Notes: generated by a model not told the origin, from the sequence alone. Shown: positions 25,701 to 40,700, counted from the stretch's first letter. The stretch: DNA of 64,000 nt from Onchidella celtica (GCA_963931925.1 OZ007567.1:78666686-78730685); one strand, 5' to 3'. Program-made: numbers and translations.

Positions 25701-28700
25701 TTTAAATGTTCTCGCTATTGGCAAAGGTCTCATTATTAACAGTGTTGTCCACTGTATCATATTTGAAATAAATTCCAAGAAGTACTACAAAGCAATTAAC
25801 GCACTGAACTGTCCATAAAGCAATGCATTCTGCCTGCTTTCGTTTACTCCATAGCATCTCTTTTCAGTAAGTTCATGGGCCAGTTTGACAGGAGCATTTT
25901 CAGGCTTGCCATTTAAAATCATCTGCCGCTCTTGTATGTGTCAGTGTCTAATTCAATGCTCCGCCTCTTTGCCTCCAGCTTTCATCATTCCTTCTCTTTC
26001 CTGCTGCTTAATTCAAAATTTCACATGAGAGGAACCCAAGCTACTTTAACCCCTGGTCTGGATCTAGATCTTGATACAATAACCTAAGGGAACAGCCAAA
26101 ACTGTAGGCAGTGATCAATCAGGTGTGTCGAGTATATTGTAGTGGACAAGTGTTGTTGATGAATGCACTGTAGCCGATGTGACAATCACAACGTATTTGT
26201 AATAGCCCACGGAATGGTTAGAAGACGAGATGGCGACTGATTTTTGTTGGGACAAGGTGGTCTAGAGGCAAGGTGCTCGCCTCTCATGCCAAGGGTCCCG
26301 GGTTCAAAACCCAGGCTGTGCAGGCATGTTGGAAATTGGGATTTTTTTCTCATATTTTCAAGTCTCTGATCCTATTGGGGGTAGGATCGAGTAACTAGTC
26401 TTCTCGGACAAGGACGAAAAATTTGGGGGGCCCCGTGTGCACGTTAAAGTTACCTTGGCAGTTGGAAATCGTAAAGAGCAGGTCGAACAGGCCGTTGCCC
26501 GGGCAAAATTGAAAGTAATAGATTAAAATTTATCCATATCATCCCCCCACCAGCAACAACAAAATTTATTATTCTTTATCAAATATATACTATTATTAAT
26601 AAATATTCAAATATTTGAGTTGTGAGTTGTGAACCGCGCCTAACAGGCTGCGTTATAATTTGCTGAGATAGAGAGAGAGAGAGTGAGCGAGACAGGGAGA
26701 GAGAAAGAAGCAGTGTAGTGTGTTGAGCGCTTCGCAGGCGCTACATTCTGCTCTGTGGATGACATGTTGCTTCTGTAAAGCGCATAGAGCATTTTAAATG
26801 GATATGCGCTATATAAATGCCATCCATTATTATTATTTATTATTTAGAAAAAAACAACAAACGATGCTTTTGGCTGCGGCGCCCTTCTGTCTGGTGTCCT
26901 TGTCGGCCATTCCAATGACACTACATGTATCCTGCCTCCCATCCTCCCTTGCTTAGTTATACTTGAAACCAACAAGGAGGGATTATTTTATTTCACATCA
27001 AAGGCATTGAACTTTGGAGACAACCCCACACAACAAACGCTGGTTTTGGCTGCGGCGCCCTTCTGTCTGGTGTCCTTGTCAGCCATCCCAATGACACTAC
27101 ATGTATCCTGCCTCCCATCCTCCCTTGCTTAGTCATGCTTGAAACCAACAAGGAGGGATTATTTTATTTCACATCAAAGGCATTGAACTTTGGAGACAAC
27201 CCCCTTGCTTGACCAAGTTAGTGAAAGAGAATCTTTCAGTTAAAAGCAAATTACATCATTTACTTTCACTTATTATGTGCACCTGTAAGGAGGGGTAAAC
27301 TTACAAGGAATATAGAAGGATAGCAGAACGACCATTGAAATCTTTAGAATAAAAGGGAAAAGTTTTATTATCCGCTTTCGGTTTAAGCATATATCCGCTC
27401 CCAAGGCCGAAAACCCGGTCGTTTAGTTTGGCCACTGAGTGCCCTACTGGGTCAGCGACGGGTCACTACACCTGCGATGGGCAGCGCTTTGCACAGGCAA
27501 ATTATATCAAATTGGTACTATTATGATTTATCGCCTTGCATTGTAACCAGGGCCGTCAGAATAACCATCTTAATGCAAGTGAGACTTAAGGCTTTGAATT
27601 TTGCCGGGTGAAAAGTAGAAGAAGATAGCTTTTATAGTTTTGTAATGGCAAGTAGGGAAAGACTGTACATTTTTGCTGAAGAAGATCTAATACCTACTCA
27701 TTTTAAAGTTACATAACAAAAAAAGTGCTCTACACAAGGCACCAAAATTACGGTCAAACGGAGGACAAGACAGGTGTTCTTGTCCTGACGAAATGGCATC
27801 GTTGTCGGAAGAATAGTAATCCACATACGGAAGATTTATTTTATATCTGTACTCAATAGTGTCAAAATTTACATCCCAAAACAAGCCGTATATCAGATAT
27901 TGTTCTTCAAAATACAGCATGAGTTAAGTAAGTATTTACTATTATCCTAAGTACAATAATGTGTGTAGGCAGCATTTTTCAAGTTGTTTTGCGACTGGCG
28001 TGGTCAGTTCTCTGCGATGGCGCAATTTGAAGAATATGTGAGATCAAAACTTGCGTGAGTTTCTCCAGTCTGTCAGTGATTCCTGCGCGCTTCTCGCTTT
28101 GCTAGTGACTGATGACTACTCTGTCTGTTGCTCTCCCGGCAGTGCCAGGCCCAAACCATGTTGTTTTACGAATGAAATGCAATCATGTTCTAATGTATAT
28201 TGCTTTGGAATGACTTTATTTCGAAAATGCCTCCCGAGCAATGTCGTGTAGATGTCTGTTGCTGTTTAAGTTACAGGAGTCGATGCTTCCGTCCCGTGTG
28301 CACTATGTACAACAACATTATGAATTTGACTACATGATGTGATTGCTCTGGCCGCTGGTTCATTAGTGATTGTGCTTACGTCGGTAGTAATATTGGCTTA
28401 ATTTATGTCAAGGTCGACACCGTTGCTAGGCAATTTTAGGCATTGAACGTTTCATACAATCTTCAAATTGAGACGATGTTGATACATACTACACTGGTTG
28501 ACTGTTCTATGACTATCAAAAGAACACCAAATTAGTCTGCCTCGGCTTGCTAGCTCTCGCACGTTCTTTACTGAAGTAGAGTTGATGTGTTATGGGTTAT
28601 TCTTAACGAGCACTTACGACGGACAAACTTCAAATGTCTGTCATTTAAATCGTCACTGATGTCAATTCCATAAATAAGTAATATGTCACCCGTCACAGAT

Positions 28701-31700
28701 TCACAAATCTTTGGCTTCCTTTTGAGTCGTTTCTGCTTTTTGTCACATTTTCCATTCCACAAATTCTTCAAAGTTTGTCGAGTGAAGAAAATGTGTCTTT
28801 CGCATGTATGTGTCACAGTGTACTTGATATAGAATGAACGCATCAGCAGAATAATACACCAGCAATAGGATGTAAAATGATATTGCAACCAGCAAGACAT
28901 TTTCAGGTATGAAACGGGAAAAGGTCTGTAATACATAGAACCAAAGTTCGTGGCAATCGATAGAGCCATTTTGAAGCAATCACGCAAGAAATACAACACT
29001 TAAAAAAAACAATTTTTAATGAATTCAGGCATATTATAAACACAATATCATGAAAACGGGACATCGCACTGACATCGGATTTTCACAGACTGAGAGAAGA
29101 GAAGCTGTGCTTTTGTATTTCAGCGGCATTGTTGGTGCTATTAGTGAAGAAATTAAAGTTAATTAAGTCGTAAAGACACCCGTGTCATCATTAGCGGCTC
29201 GCCTGTAACCGATGCCATAGCCCGCGCCACATGACCTCGGCGTAATCCCGATTAGGTGTGGCCAGCGTGCGATTTTATGGGTGGCCCGGGACCAAACTAA
29301 GTGGCTCAATTTTAAGTGGAATTCGGCGCTGTGCGCTGTATTCGTATAAATATAATCCAGAACTATGGATATTGTTAGGCTTAACTGTCATAAAAATGTA
29401 TGAGACAAAATTGTTAGATCAATACAAATTTAATCTGCTCCACGCAGTGCTCAAAATCTTAAAACTGGAAGCAGTGAACAGGCATCCAGATACCTAATGG
29501 ACTTTTTGTTTAATATTCTAATTTTCAGACGCACTTTTCTAGTTTCCCATTTTTGTGTAGGCCTAATATATTTTTTTCCTTAAATTGCATTTTTCGAACA
29601 AGCTCTTATCTGACCAATATCTGACTTCAAACTATATTTTTAAAAAATCTGACCAATTTTCTTCTTTTCAACTTCCCTGGACACCCTGCAGATGTTGAAA
29701 AATCTTTATTACCAGCAGCTTCGGCCACTGAATGTCCATTTGGACGTACTTCAAGCTAAAAAAAAAATATTAAAAAAAAATTTTTAAAGTACTACATACA
29801 AACTGCACATTTATTCACATAACACAAGCCTTTTCTTCTAACACGGCGGTTTCAGAGGAAGATATCAAAAGAAAGAGTTTTTAATGCTCTTAACAGACAT
29901 ATAATTTTCATGACAAAGTATAAATATGCATACAACGAGGAAGCGCTTGAAACAAGGGCATATGTAGTGGAAGGTTAGTCACAATATATGTTTTTAAAAA
30001 ATTCATATTAAGAAACTGACACTTTAAAAGCATGTCTTTTAAAATTCAACTCAAAGCCCACTGATTGACCTTTCACACAAACTTACTTTTAGCGCTAGGC
30101 GTCTTCAAATGCGTTGTCAGATTCCACAATTTACTACATAGATAATGTGGTAACGGGATTTCTACACAGAAACTTAATCTCTGGGGTAACTTTCCTACCA
30201 AAACTCCACGGTAATAAAAACAACGTGAATAGAGCACCATTGTTCACTCACTGAGGTTTCTCACGATGCAAATTTCTACCTACAAGATCTAACAACGCAC
30301 TTGAAAACACGGAGACACATTGTTAAAATTCCCACAAAACACTATCGATAGCTCCCGTGACGGAATCTTTACCGTTGTGACTTGTTTCTTCAATTATTTT
30401 TCTGTTTTTTGTTTTTGCCGGGGAATCAATGATTTCAGCTCTAGTTGTACTTGTAAAAGATGTTCGTTCATGGCTGTCTTTAACCCTGTATGTTCATTTC
30501 TTTCTCCTAATGCTTTTGTCTCAAATTTTTAATTGTCGAATTTAGTTGCTCCCCGTCTGGTTCTCTTTCTATGCTGGATAATTATCCTGTTCTCGATAAG
30601 TTGGGGCAATACGTTTCAAAAATATGGAGTTTGGTGTCATTTTCTAGGGCAAACATATTTTCCATCTCCAGATAATACTGTGTTTTGTCTGCCATGACTT
30701 GGTCCTGGATGGGCCCAGTGGGGACAAGAATGTGAAATAAATGTGTGGGCTTCAGCGTAGCACTTATTACATGTACTGAACTTCTTCCTGATTGTGTGTG
30801 TAGTGTCAATAGTGGCTTGAAAGTCATGTTGGTGTGGTTGTCATGGGTGTTATTCGTTTCGTGTATTTTTGACAGCGATTTTCTATAAAAGACCGGCTAT
30901 GGTAAATTCAAATGATGCCACATGTGGGATTTAAAGTCTGTAGATTGTGTAGGTTTCTTCTGTGGTGTTGTTCTTTGCTGAGTTCGCTCGCCACAAGCTT
31001 TACGCAGATTGTTCTCACTTGTTCACACTGTCCGCATGGTGTTGGTGGAAGAGTTTTGTTGTTCAGTTATCAGGAAATCGATATCTAAACAATGTTGCTA
31101 AATTGTATCGTTGCTAAGTATTTCAAGTCCTATAATTTCCACAGTTTAATAGAAGTTTCTCTTTGTTTTTTTCACTGTTTAACCCAGGTGACACAACTTC
31201 ACCTACTGATAAGTCATTTATTTATGCACGCCTAATGACAATTCTTTCTTTACTACACGTCTTAACGGTTGCCGCAAGTGAAGAAGCAACTATTGGCAAC
31301 TTTTAAAGTAGCAATTAATTTATATGAATTTTTAAAAACAATAAATGAAAAATTTGACCAGAAATTACACACACTTTCAAAACTTGCTCAAGATTATTGA
31401 ATAATCCAATCACAACCGGACAAAGACAAGGACAGAGAGCAGGTACTGAGCTTTTAATTGATATCTCACACTTCCATTTTTTCATGAAAGGTTCAGTGAT
31501 AGAAAGGCTAACAAAACGGCCAATTTTTAAATTTCGCGGCAACCGATAAGGTTTAGTGGCGGCGGTACCTGTGCGCTTGTCAAGACAGGGATCGGCCGGT
31601 AATTAATGACCTTCCCGCGGGCGAACTAAGTGATCCGCTCTGGTAGTGAGAATAAACCGCCGTGCTAAAAGTTCTTGGGCACACTGAATGGGGAAGGGGA

Positions 31701-34700
31701 AGAAAGAGTCCGTGAGTGAGGAAACAGTTTGGGTGGGGGTCTACAGGTTGCAGTTTTCATGAAGATATTAACACCAACAAATTTGCTCTCAGAGCTGATT
31801 GTGAAAAGTGTTTTTGTCTGTCCACTCTCAGGATCACATCTATTAATTTTGACACCTTCTTCATATAATTTTGCATAAGTAGGGTAACAATATGGCGCCC
31901 AGCAAGAAAGAAAGAATGGAGGTGAATGAATGGCAAATAAAGGAAAATGAATCTAAGAACTTCATGAAACTGTTGTTCCACAATTATTCGGTAGTCCAAA
32001 CTGCCCCGCTAAAGGGACGAAATCCCGTTTTGGCATAATTTTAGGCCAACATTGCAAGGCTATTACTGCTGTGCATTTATGTGAAACGGCATGTATTCCA
32101 CATCAAAATAAAGTTCAATCCTTCCTCTGACAGAATGTACTTTCTTTTGTATTGTTTAATGTGTTAAGCTGTGTGTTTTTATAGCTTGAACAGGACATAG
32201 TCTTGCCGTTTTTGCTCTGAGCTGCGCGTACCAAATTGACCCCCTTGTAACAAAGGGTTGCAGCGCGTCGCGCCGATGTAGTGCACGTGTTTGAAAATAA
32301 CTCACACAGAAAGCCAGATAAATGAGGTTTAATTCAATGTATTTTTCATCCTGTTTCAAGTTGAAATTCCTTTAAAAATCATTTGTTGAGAAACTGGTGG
32401 AAACTTAAATAGATCAGGATAAAAATTATACGCAAATGAACCTCAGCCTTTGCATTTTCAGGGTGTGCCAAAATTAGACTTAGGGCATGTATCGGCGCAA
32501 AGCGCCGACTGTTTTTATAGACCCACCCAATGCTTAATTTCGTCACCTTTTTCGGACACTCAGTGCTATACCAATGGCGGCGAGGTTGACCTAATTTTCA
32601 ATTTAAAAAAAATAAAAACATTATTTTTGTCTCCCTTGTAAGAGTTCACACAAAATTGACGTCGGATGACATTTGATGACTAAAAAAAGTAAAATAAGAT
32701 ACTTGTACTGTATTTGTACCCCTCGAAAAAAATTGAGCGTGATGTACACCCCCTTGACTTGGAAACTGATAATTTTTAATGCTGTGACTCAATAAACAGT
32801 CATTTTATGGGCGGCCAAAGTTCAACTATTGCGCAATCTGCAAAAGGTAGCAAAGTCGAGGTGTTTTTTCACTTTTGAAAATGCCATAACTTTCAAACCC
32901 TTTAAGCCAGAATGACAAATTTGGTATCAAAATTCTTAGAAAAGCAAGCTCCATCAGATTAGACGATAACTGGCGAGTTGTGATAAAAAGTAAAGATCAG
33001 TTTGGACTACCTACAATTATCATTACGCATGGACGAGGAATTTTTTAATCATTCTTTTTCCCCTAACAACAGGTCAATTTCTGATCAACTCCTCCATTCC
33101 AAAAACTGATATCCAGGGAAATCTGTACTTCCACTGAAAATGCCATCCCAGTCATTCACATTAGCTTTGCCATACTTACACCTACCTCCTGACTATCTCT
33201 GGCTTTCTTGGCATCATCTTCGTTGTACCTATTGCAATTGTACCTAAGTTTCAGAAAATAAAAGGAAAAATCTGATTACAAACTTAATGATATAGAATTA
33301 ATGCATGAATACCGCCAGTTTCATATTTTGCTTTCCTGACAACATGTAATGGTTACAGTAAAGAACTGACCGGCCAAGACACGGAAGACACTGGCTGCTT
33401 TAAATTTTTTAATCTTACTTTCAATAGCAAATTATTTTCAATCCCTATATGGTTTATTACTTCATAGAATGTGAAATAAATATGTTACTGTCAGATTTTA
33501 CAGGTAAAGAAAAACCCATAGAAACAGTAAGTGATAAAGTTTAACTGCAACTGTATCTTATGGGATAAATGTCATTTGATACATGTAGAAAAGACAACCT
33601 ATCTTTCACAATATGTGCATAAAGAAATAACCCCCAAAAACTCATAACTTAAACTCAGATCACGTGGTCATGGTGGGAAAGATGAGGAGGTATATAACCA
33701 CAGACCATTAAAAAGCCTTACCAAGAGGAACCGTGAGGTTCCCATGGCCCAAGACAAACCCAGCAGAAGTCTGCCTTACAATTCTGATTTTTACAGACCA
33801 TGTGGTTGCAGCCGCCGTCTTTTTCTATCGTGACGTGACACTTGGGGCATTCCTGCAGATGATATGGAAAGCAATATTCAGTAGCCCTGCTGTCGCTCTG
33901 CAGGCATTTTGCAAAATGAGAAAAAGAGCTACATAAAAATCTGGCTTGTGAGTTGTTGGTGATGTCTCTGCATTGCTATAACAAGCAACAAACTTTACAA
34001 GTGCAACAAAAAAGCATGCGGTACTTCAGGCAAAAGTATGTAAGAAGGGCTGTTACTACGGACTCCCCCTAACAATCAGATGGAAATTACAAGGGCACCT
34101 GATGAACAATGATATACCATTAATAAAACTGGACAGCAAAAAGTTCTGCTTCTTACTGTCTTCCATGGTTTGTTTGCCTAATTGTTCTCTTCTTCTTTCT
34201 AAGGCATCTGACTCCACGTATTTGCATGATTATTCAACACTGCCAGCTATCTTGAAGTAGGAAAAATTTGTTTCCCAAATTTCACACAGAAAGCCAGATA
34301 AATGAGGTTTAATTCAATGTATTTTTCATCCTGTTTCAAGTTGAAATTCCTTTAAAAATCATTTGTTGAGAAACTGGTGGAAACTTAAATAGATCAGGAT
34401 AAAAATTATACGCAAATGAACCTCAGCCTTTGCATTTTCAGGGTGTGCCAAAATTAGACTTAGGGCATGTAACTCCGTCACAGTTAAAATCCTGCATTTC
34501 TCAACTTTTTTGCTTTCTAAACTCTCTATAACAAACATAAATTCTACCTTTGTGTTTGCCGCTATCCAATTTGATGTTTCACTATCATCATCACATTTCT
34601 TAATCCACTGTTTAAGCCACTTGCAACGCACCGGATCATGCCAGTTTTCGCCGCACGAAAAACTGTAAACATAGAATGTATACAGAACACTAGTGATATA

Positions 34701-37700
34701 GTCAGTAAACCAGCAATTATTTTCATGAATGCAAATTGATCTGTGACATTACACAACAAGGAAAAACATGCATATGAAACTTTGCTAGTATTTCTCATTC
34801 CAGTCTGCATTATCTACACTCAGCTTGACCTACTTAAAAAATCTCATTTACATTCTTCCTCTCTATCCAAGCCTCTTTGGGTTAATTTTTTTATGCCTTT
34901 GTATGACCGAATGAACATCACTCTTTGTGAAAACTTGGAAATGATATCATCTCTTCTCGAACAAACAAAAAAGTTACCAAAATTTATCCTACATTGAGGG
35001 CGATTCCAAGCAAGTAGGTCCTGAGGTCAAAATTTTCAAAATGGGTTTATAACCGTGTCCATGGTTTTAAATTACAGGTAAAAGACTCTAGGTTGAAGGC
35101 CCATATTAATTTTTCGAGTTTTAGAAGGTCAAGGTCGTTATTTTATTCGTTAGTGAGTGTTAGGTAAAAATTGGCCAGAATTTCACTCTGGTCCAGAAAG
35201 TAGGTGCATGTTTTTATACATCTGCTGAAGTTCCTGGCTCATAATTAAGGTGCATCCTTATTGTCTACATGATAGCCCGTTTATAGGTAGAATGCGCATG
35301 ACGTCACAGAGTTTTTGTTTTGTACTTCCGCCAAACAAGATGGCCGGTGGATCAGCTGATGAGTGTAACTTCGAGATGTGTCTAAGCAGTTAGAATGCCT
35401 GCTGGTTGCATTGCAGTTGACTGTTATGACAGGGGTGGAAAGGATGGATCCAAACTGGTCCGATTCCCTACCATCCGTGTAAGCAAGAGAAAGGAAGTGA
35501 AAGAATTGACCGAACGTCTCCCATGCGCATATACACACGTGTCATTGTTTACTGTAGTGAACTCGCCGCCGATTGGTTCGCGACGCCTTAAGTGGGTCCG
35601 GACAGACAAGATGGTGGATATGCGCATTCTACCTATAGAGGAACAATTGTACACCAGTTTTGTTGGGCTGGGTATTTTAGTACTGACAAAATTTTTGAAA
35701 ACAAATGAGGTTAGTTTGTCACGCCATAACATGTCACGCCGTAACGTTTTTTCCCCCTTTTTTTTTAATGTATAAACTTAGAAACTTAAAAAATCAAAAT
35801 ACCCTTTGAACTGACTTATGGCCAGGGTATGAGATATACACAAACCAAATTTAAACAAAATTGGTTAAAAAATAAAAGAGCTGTCAATAATTGAAACGTC
35901 ACGCCGTAACGTTACGGCGTGACAGGTGATTGTCAATCTGATGAGTGACAATATATATCCATGCTTAATTTCTCTACATCAAACTTCTTTTCCAAAATCA
36001 GTTAAAAGACATTCCTGGCTCATATAGATATGACGGTGCTTTGGTGCTGCTAACGAAGCAAGAACTCGCAGCTAAGTAAACTGTTTCACTTTGTTCCTGT
36101 TGAAGTCTTTTATTGTTCGTTTTTTTTCACTTGAAAAAGGCGCAAGCCGAAAATTTGTGTATTTGTCTTCTCTTTAGTTTGCTTTGTATTGTTTGGGTTT
36201 TATTTATCACGTGGGGCTTTGCAACATACAACCTTTTCTTTTTGCCCAATTTTGAAGATATTGTGAAAGTTCTACCAACTCCAACCTTGAACAAAAGAGG
36301 TCACTATTTTTTTCAGATTGATCTCTCTTAATTCTTTTATTTATTTTTTTTTGCTTTTTACTATGTTCATGTTTTACGTTTATCAACGAAAGAGTTTTTA
36401 CAAGTTACGTAATTGTACAAATACAAAAAGCCTACTTAAATTTATAAATTTTTTGTTAATAAAATTCAGATTTCCTAAAAATAAAGAAAAACCAGGAACA
36501 GTACATTGTAATCTTTTTTTTTTTTCTGCTATGTTCAGTTCACTTTTATACTGTCACGCCGTAACGGTCACTTTTATCCTTCTCTTAGTAGGGGGGCCAA
36601 CTTGCTCTATCTCTTCAAATAAGCGTTGAACCTTGCACTAAAACATATACTCTTGTTTGTTGTATTTCCATTTAAAGTGATCCCTTGGGCGTAAGAAACT
36701 GCCGGATATATTTGGCTAAAGGGTGGCATTACGTATGTAGACGCGATTTTGTCCCCAGTTCTATTTAGATAATATAGCTCAATTTTAACGGGGATGGCGT
36801 AAGAAAATATTCACTACTTTCTCAGTTTTCTACCAAAAAAGCTTTGATACACTACACACTTACTCTCATATAGACAGGCCAGGAATTGAAAGCTTCAAAT
36901 GTATTATTTGTTCATTATTCTGCATATCATGGGTCAAGAACTCTGTACACATAAAAAAATCTGAAAATTTCGAATAAATCATTTCGGATCCATGTTTATA
37001 GTGACTAATATGGTACTATCTAAATGTTTTTACCACAGATGTCTTAGAAAGATGCTACAAACATTTTTTAATTTGCTAATTGTAACATTAATCCCCCAAA
37101 AATATAAATTTAGAATTTTCAAACGTCCTAAAAATGTTTGTATACAAGAATTATAGCACTCATTTCTCCTGCTCCGCCATTCTGAGTACTAAGAACAACC
37201 AATACCACTGTAATAAATTTCTGTAGTTTTACCAATCTGTTAGCAAATATTTTACTTTTGGATGCTCTCTGTGCTATTGTTACCTCTTAACAACAAATTG
37301 TTCTCAAATTGACGGAATATAGTTCGAGTGTGGCTTCTATGTAAAGCTATCTGAGCCTAGGGATTGGACATATGGAAAATTCTATTGCTGAATTAGGTTG
37401 TCAGATAGTTACTGATCTCGGTTCAGTTTGATGCCAAATGATGCCAGTCGAGTTTTTTTTATGAGAGGCCAAAATGTTTCGCTATCATCAGTAAAAATGC
37501 CTTCGTAAGCACCGATCCTAGGTACCCACGGTACTGCAACACTAGCGATCCTTTGATGTTCTATCTTGTGACGTCACAATATCGATGCCGAATATCGATG
37601 ATCCTGCACCCGATACTGTTCGATCTTGGGAAATATTGAATGAGGTACAATTCCAGCTGACAGTACGGCGGTAAACTAACTGACCAGCCTGCGGCGAGCT

Positions 37701-40700
37701 GGGCACTGAGATCAGTCGTCAAAGACCTCTTGAGATCAGCATTCACCACCAAATTCACTAAATTCGCAAGATGGTGGACCCTAGACATGCGTGAACAGGA
37801 AACTGTGAAGTCAACGAACGACGCAATCGTGGACAAACGGTTTCGCAGTGACTGTCCATCATGACTGTTTTTGTACTGGCAGAAAAGGGGGGAGGTGGGA
37901 GAAAGGGAAGATGACTGGCCTTTTCATTTGATTGCTGCCATATTTTTTCGCAGAAGATCACAATAGCTACATACACTGCAGACTGTATTACCTGCCTTTC
38001 GTACAGGGCTTCATCCTGTCCTCGTTAAGAGGTTTCTTTCCAATAGATATGCTGTGCATCGCAAATTGGAGTGTGGCATAGCATTTGGTCATATCTTTTC
38101 ACTGAAATGACCTAAATGCCCCCCCCCCTCCCGTTTCCCAAGGCTTCAGCAGAAAACTGACAAAACTATCGGTGGCAAAGTTATGTAACCACATATGAAA
38201 GTGCATAAGTCAGACCTGCCTAGTTGAAAAATCAAAAATCTGTAACAAGGGACATTTTTTTCAGTAATTTCACATAAAAATCAGTAACACTACTTACGAG
38301 ATAATTTGACGTTTAGATTCACACGAAGACGCCGAAGAAGGCTGTTACACGAATCCACACCACTATTTACAGTCTATGTACAGTTTATTTACAGGTTTTT
38401 TTGTCTCCAGCTGCATGTGCCTAGTCCTTTAACAAGGACTGGGCATAGGCCCCCTTCAGTCTCTTCAACTGCTGGGGTGAGAAGCTGCCACTCTTCATTG
38501 TGGAGTCTCTAATGTGCTTCAGCACCAGGATAGCCTCCAGTGTTGCTATGCCCATTGAGCAGCGTTGCTCTGTCTTCACTTTCCTTACACAGGAAAAGAC
38601 TCGCTCACAGTGGGCACTGCTGTGAGGAATGGTGAGAAGGCCCATCATGAATTTGCCAATGTTGGTATATGGCTTTGCTCCACAATCATCCTCATTGACA
38701 TAGGCTGATACTTTTAACCAAAAGTCATCAATCCTGATGTTTGCACTCATGGCATTTGGTGGAATGTTGCACTGAAGACAGGTGAACTCCTCAGCAATAG
38801 TGTCAAGCCCTATATCTCTTGGGACAAGGATTGGATACTTCTTGGCAAAGTACTTTACACTGTTAATGGATGCAGAGCTGAGCTTATCAGGATCTGTGAC
38901 AGCCAAGTGTTTCAGAACTTGATCTGTAAGAGGCAGAGACTTGAGCAGGTAGTCTACAACAATAATGAAATATTTCTGCACACTGTCATAAAACTCCTTG
39001 ATTTTTGTGTCAGAGAGACCATTTGCTGACTTGTTGGCGATGAAGGACTCGCACTCTTCCCCAATGATCAGCTCTGTCTTGCTTTTCAGGTTGTATGGGA
39101 GCTTGTACTGAACATCTGTTACAGGCTTGTTCATCCCAAATGCTGATGGTGCAACAAACCTGCTCATGATGGTTCTGATTAGCTTGAAGGACTGCTGGAG
39201 CATGATTGAGGCCTTGGGTGCATCTGACTGATTTGTAGTCAGATATTCCTCAAACACTTTGTTGGTGTATCTCAGGAACATCAGATACAGGTGGGTGGAT
39301 CTAGACCGCAGGATGCCCAGAATTTTCTCCACCTTCTTCCTAGCATAACAGCTCAAGCCTTTGTCTGCAATCTCAGCCTTGAAAAAGTCCTTCAATGGTT
39401 CCCAGTTGTCCAGTAGGCGGTTAAGGCACCGGCCAATGCTGAGCCATCTTGTTGACACACGTTTCAGCATCTTCTGCTGCTCTTTTCCATAGAATTCTTG
39501 AAATTTTGAAAATCTGTGGGATCGTAACGAACTCTTGTTGAAGTAATAGAAGATGTCCACCAAAAGATCAGATGCGTTGGCTGGGAGGATGTCAGCACCT
39601 TTCTCAGCAGCTATATGGACAAGGTGGAGTGGACAGCCAGACAAAAAGATTTCTTCATGCTTGTCTTTGCAAAATGCAATTACCCCATTCTCTTTCCCAG
39701 TCATGACATTGGCGTTGTCGCAGCCAAGGGCAATGCAGTTGCTCCATGGGATTTTATGTTCGGCTAGCAGACTGTCAACTAAACCAAAAATCTTAGCACC
39801 AGTAGCTGACCCCTCTATAGTTGGCACACTTAACAGCTCACTGTGTACTCCATCTGTTGAAACACTCCTCACCACCAGGGGAAACAACTTGCTTTGCTCC
39901 ATATCATTGGAGCCATCAGTGCTGATGGAAAAGGGCCCAGATTTCATTCTACCAATAAGAGTTTCCTGAACCATATTGCTCATTTCCTTGATGAGGGCCG
40001 TTGTCTTGGATCTCCCACAATGTATTTCCTTCGCTATCTGGGAATCTGGACACATTTGTTTCACCAGTTTTGGAAGGTCATCTGCTACTGCTGCTGGTAG
40101 ATTGTGCTTGGCAATAAATTCAGCCATAAGGGCTTCGGCATTCATCACTGAAGATGAGAAAGTATTTTCCTTGTTGACACTGACAGACTTAAACATACTG
40201 GCGATGCTCTTTTGTTTGGTGTCTTCTGCCAGCTTCTTGTGCTTAGTTCCATTCACATGAACTCGACAGTCAAATCGACCAGTGTGAAATGGAAAAATCT
40301 GTTGCACAAATAGTGCAGAATGCGTGGCCTGGTCCAACACGTGACTTCACCAGACATGGCCATTCTTCGGTGTAAGCCGGACGGAAAGTCTGAGTACCGC
40401 CTTTGCGTTTTTTGGCAGGGGGTTCCAGTGTTTCAAAATTCGTTCCATCCATGCAATAACATGTGCCAATAATCTCTTTCTCGGTATTAACAAGGCCACG
40501 TATTTTCGTTTATATGACCCAGTGTCAGAGCGGCACGCAAACAGCCAATCTGACAATACAACACTGAACAGGAAGTTGACATCCAGATATGATTCGTGGA
40601 TTTTTTTTTTTCGGTTTGCTACTTCTCGGTTTTTCATTAATTCCGTAGTCTGAACGCTGTTTCCGTAACTCCGTAATTCAGAGTGGATTTCAGTAACAGT

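Noticed and set aside
26248-26320. Possible tRNA gene
   Set aside because: A- and B-box-like motifs are present, but the body continues into a SINE shared with 7571-7843 and the acceptor stem does not close.
39553-40260. Plus-strand ORFs opposite the hAT transposase
   Set aside because: Shadow frames of the minus-strand transposase.
40347-40637. 96-codon minus ORF upstream of the transposase
   Set aside because: It overlaps the finger-coding frame in another frame and lacks motifs; more likely element leader sequence.
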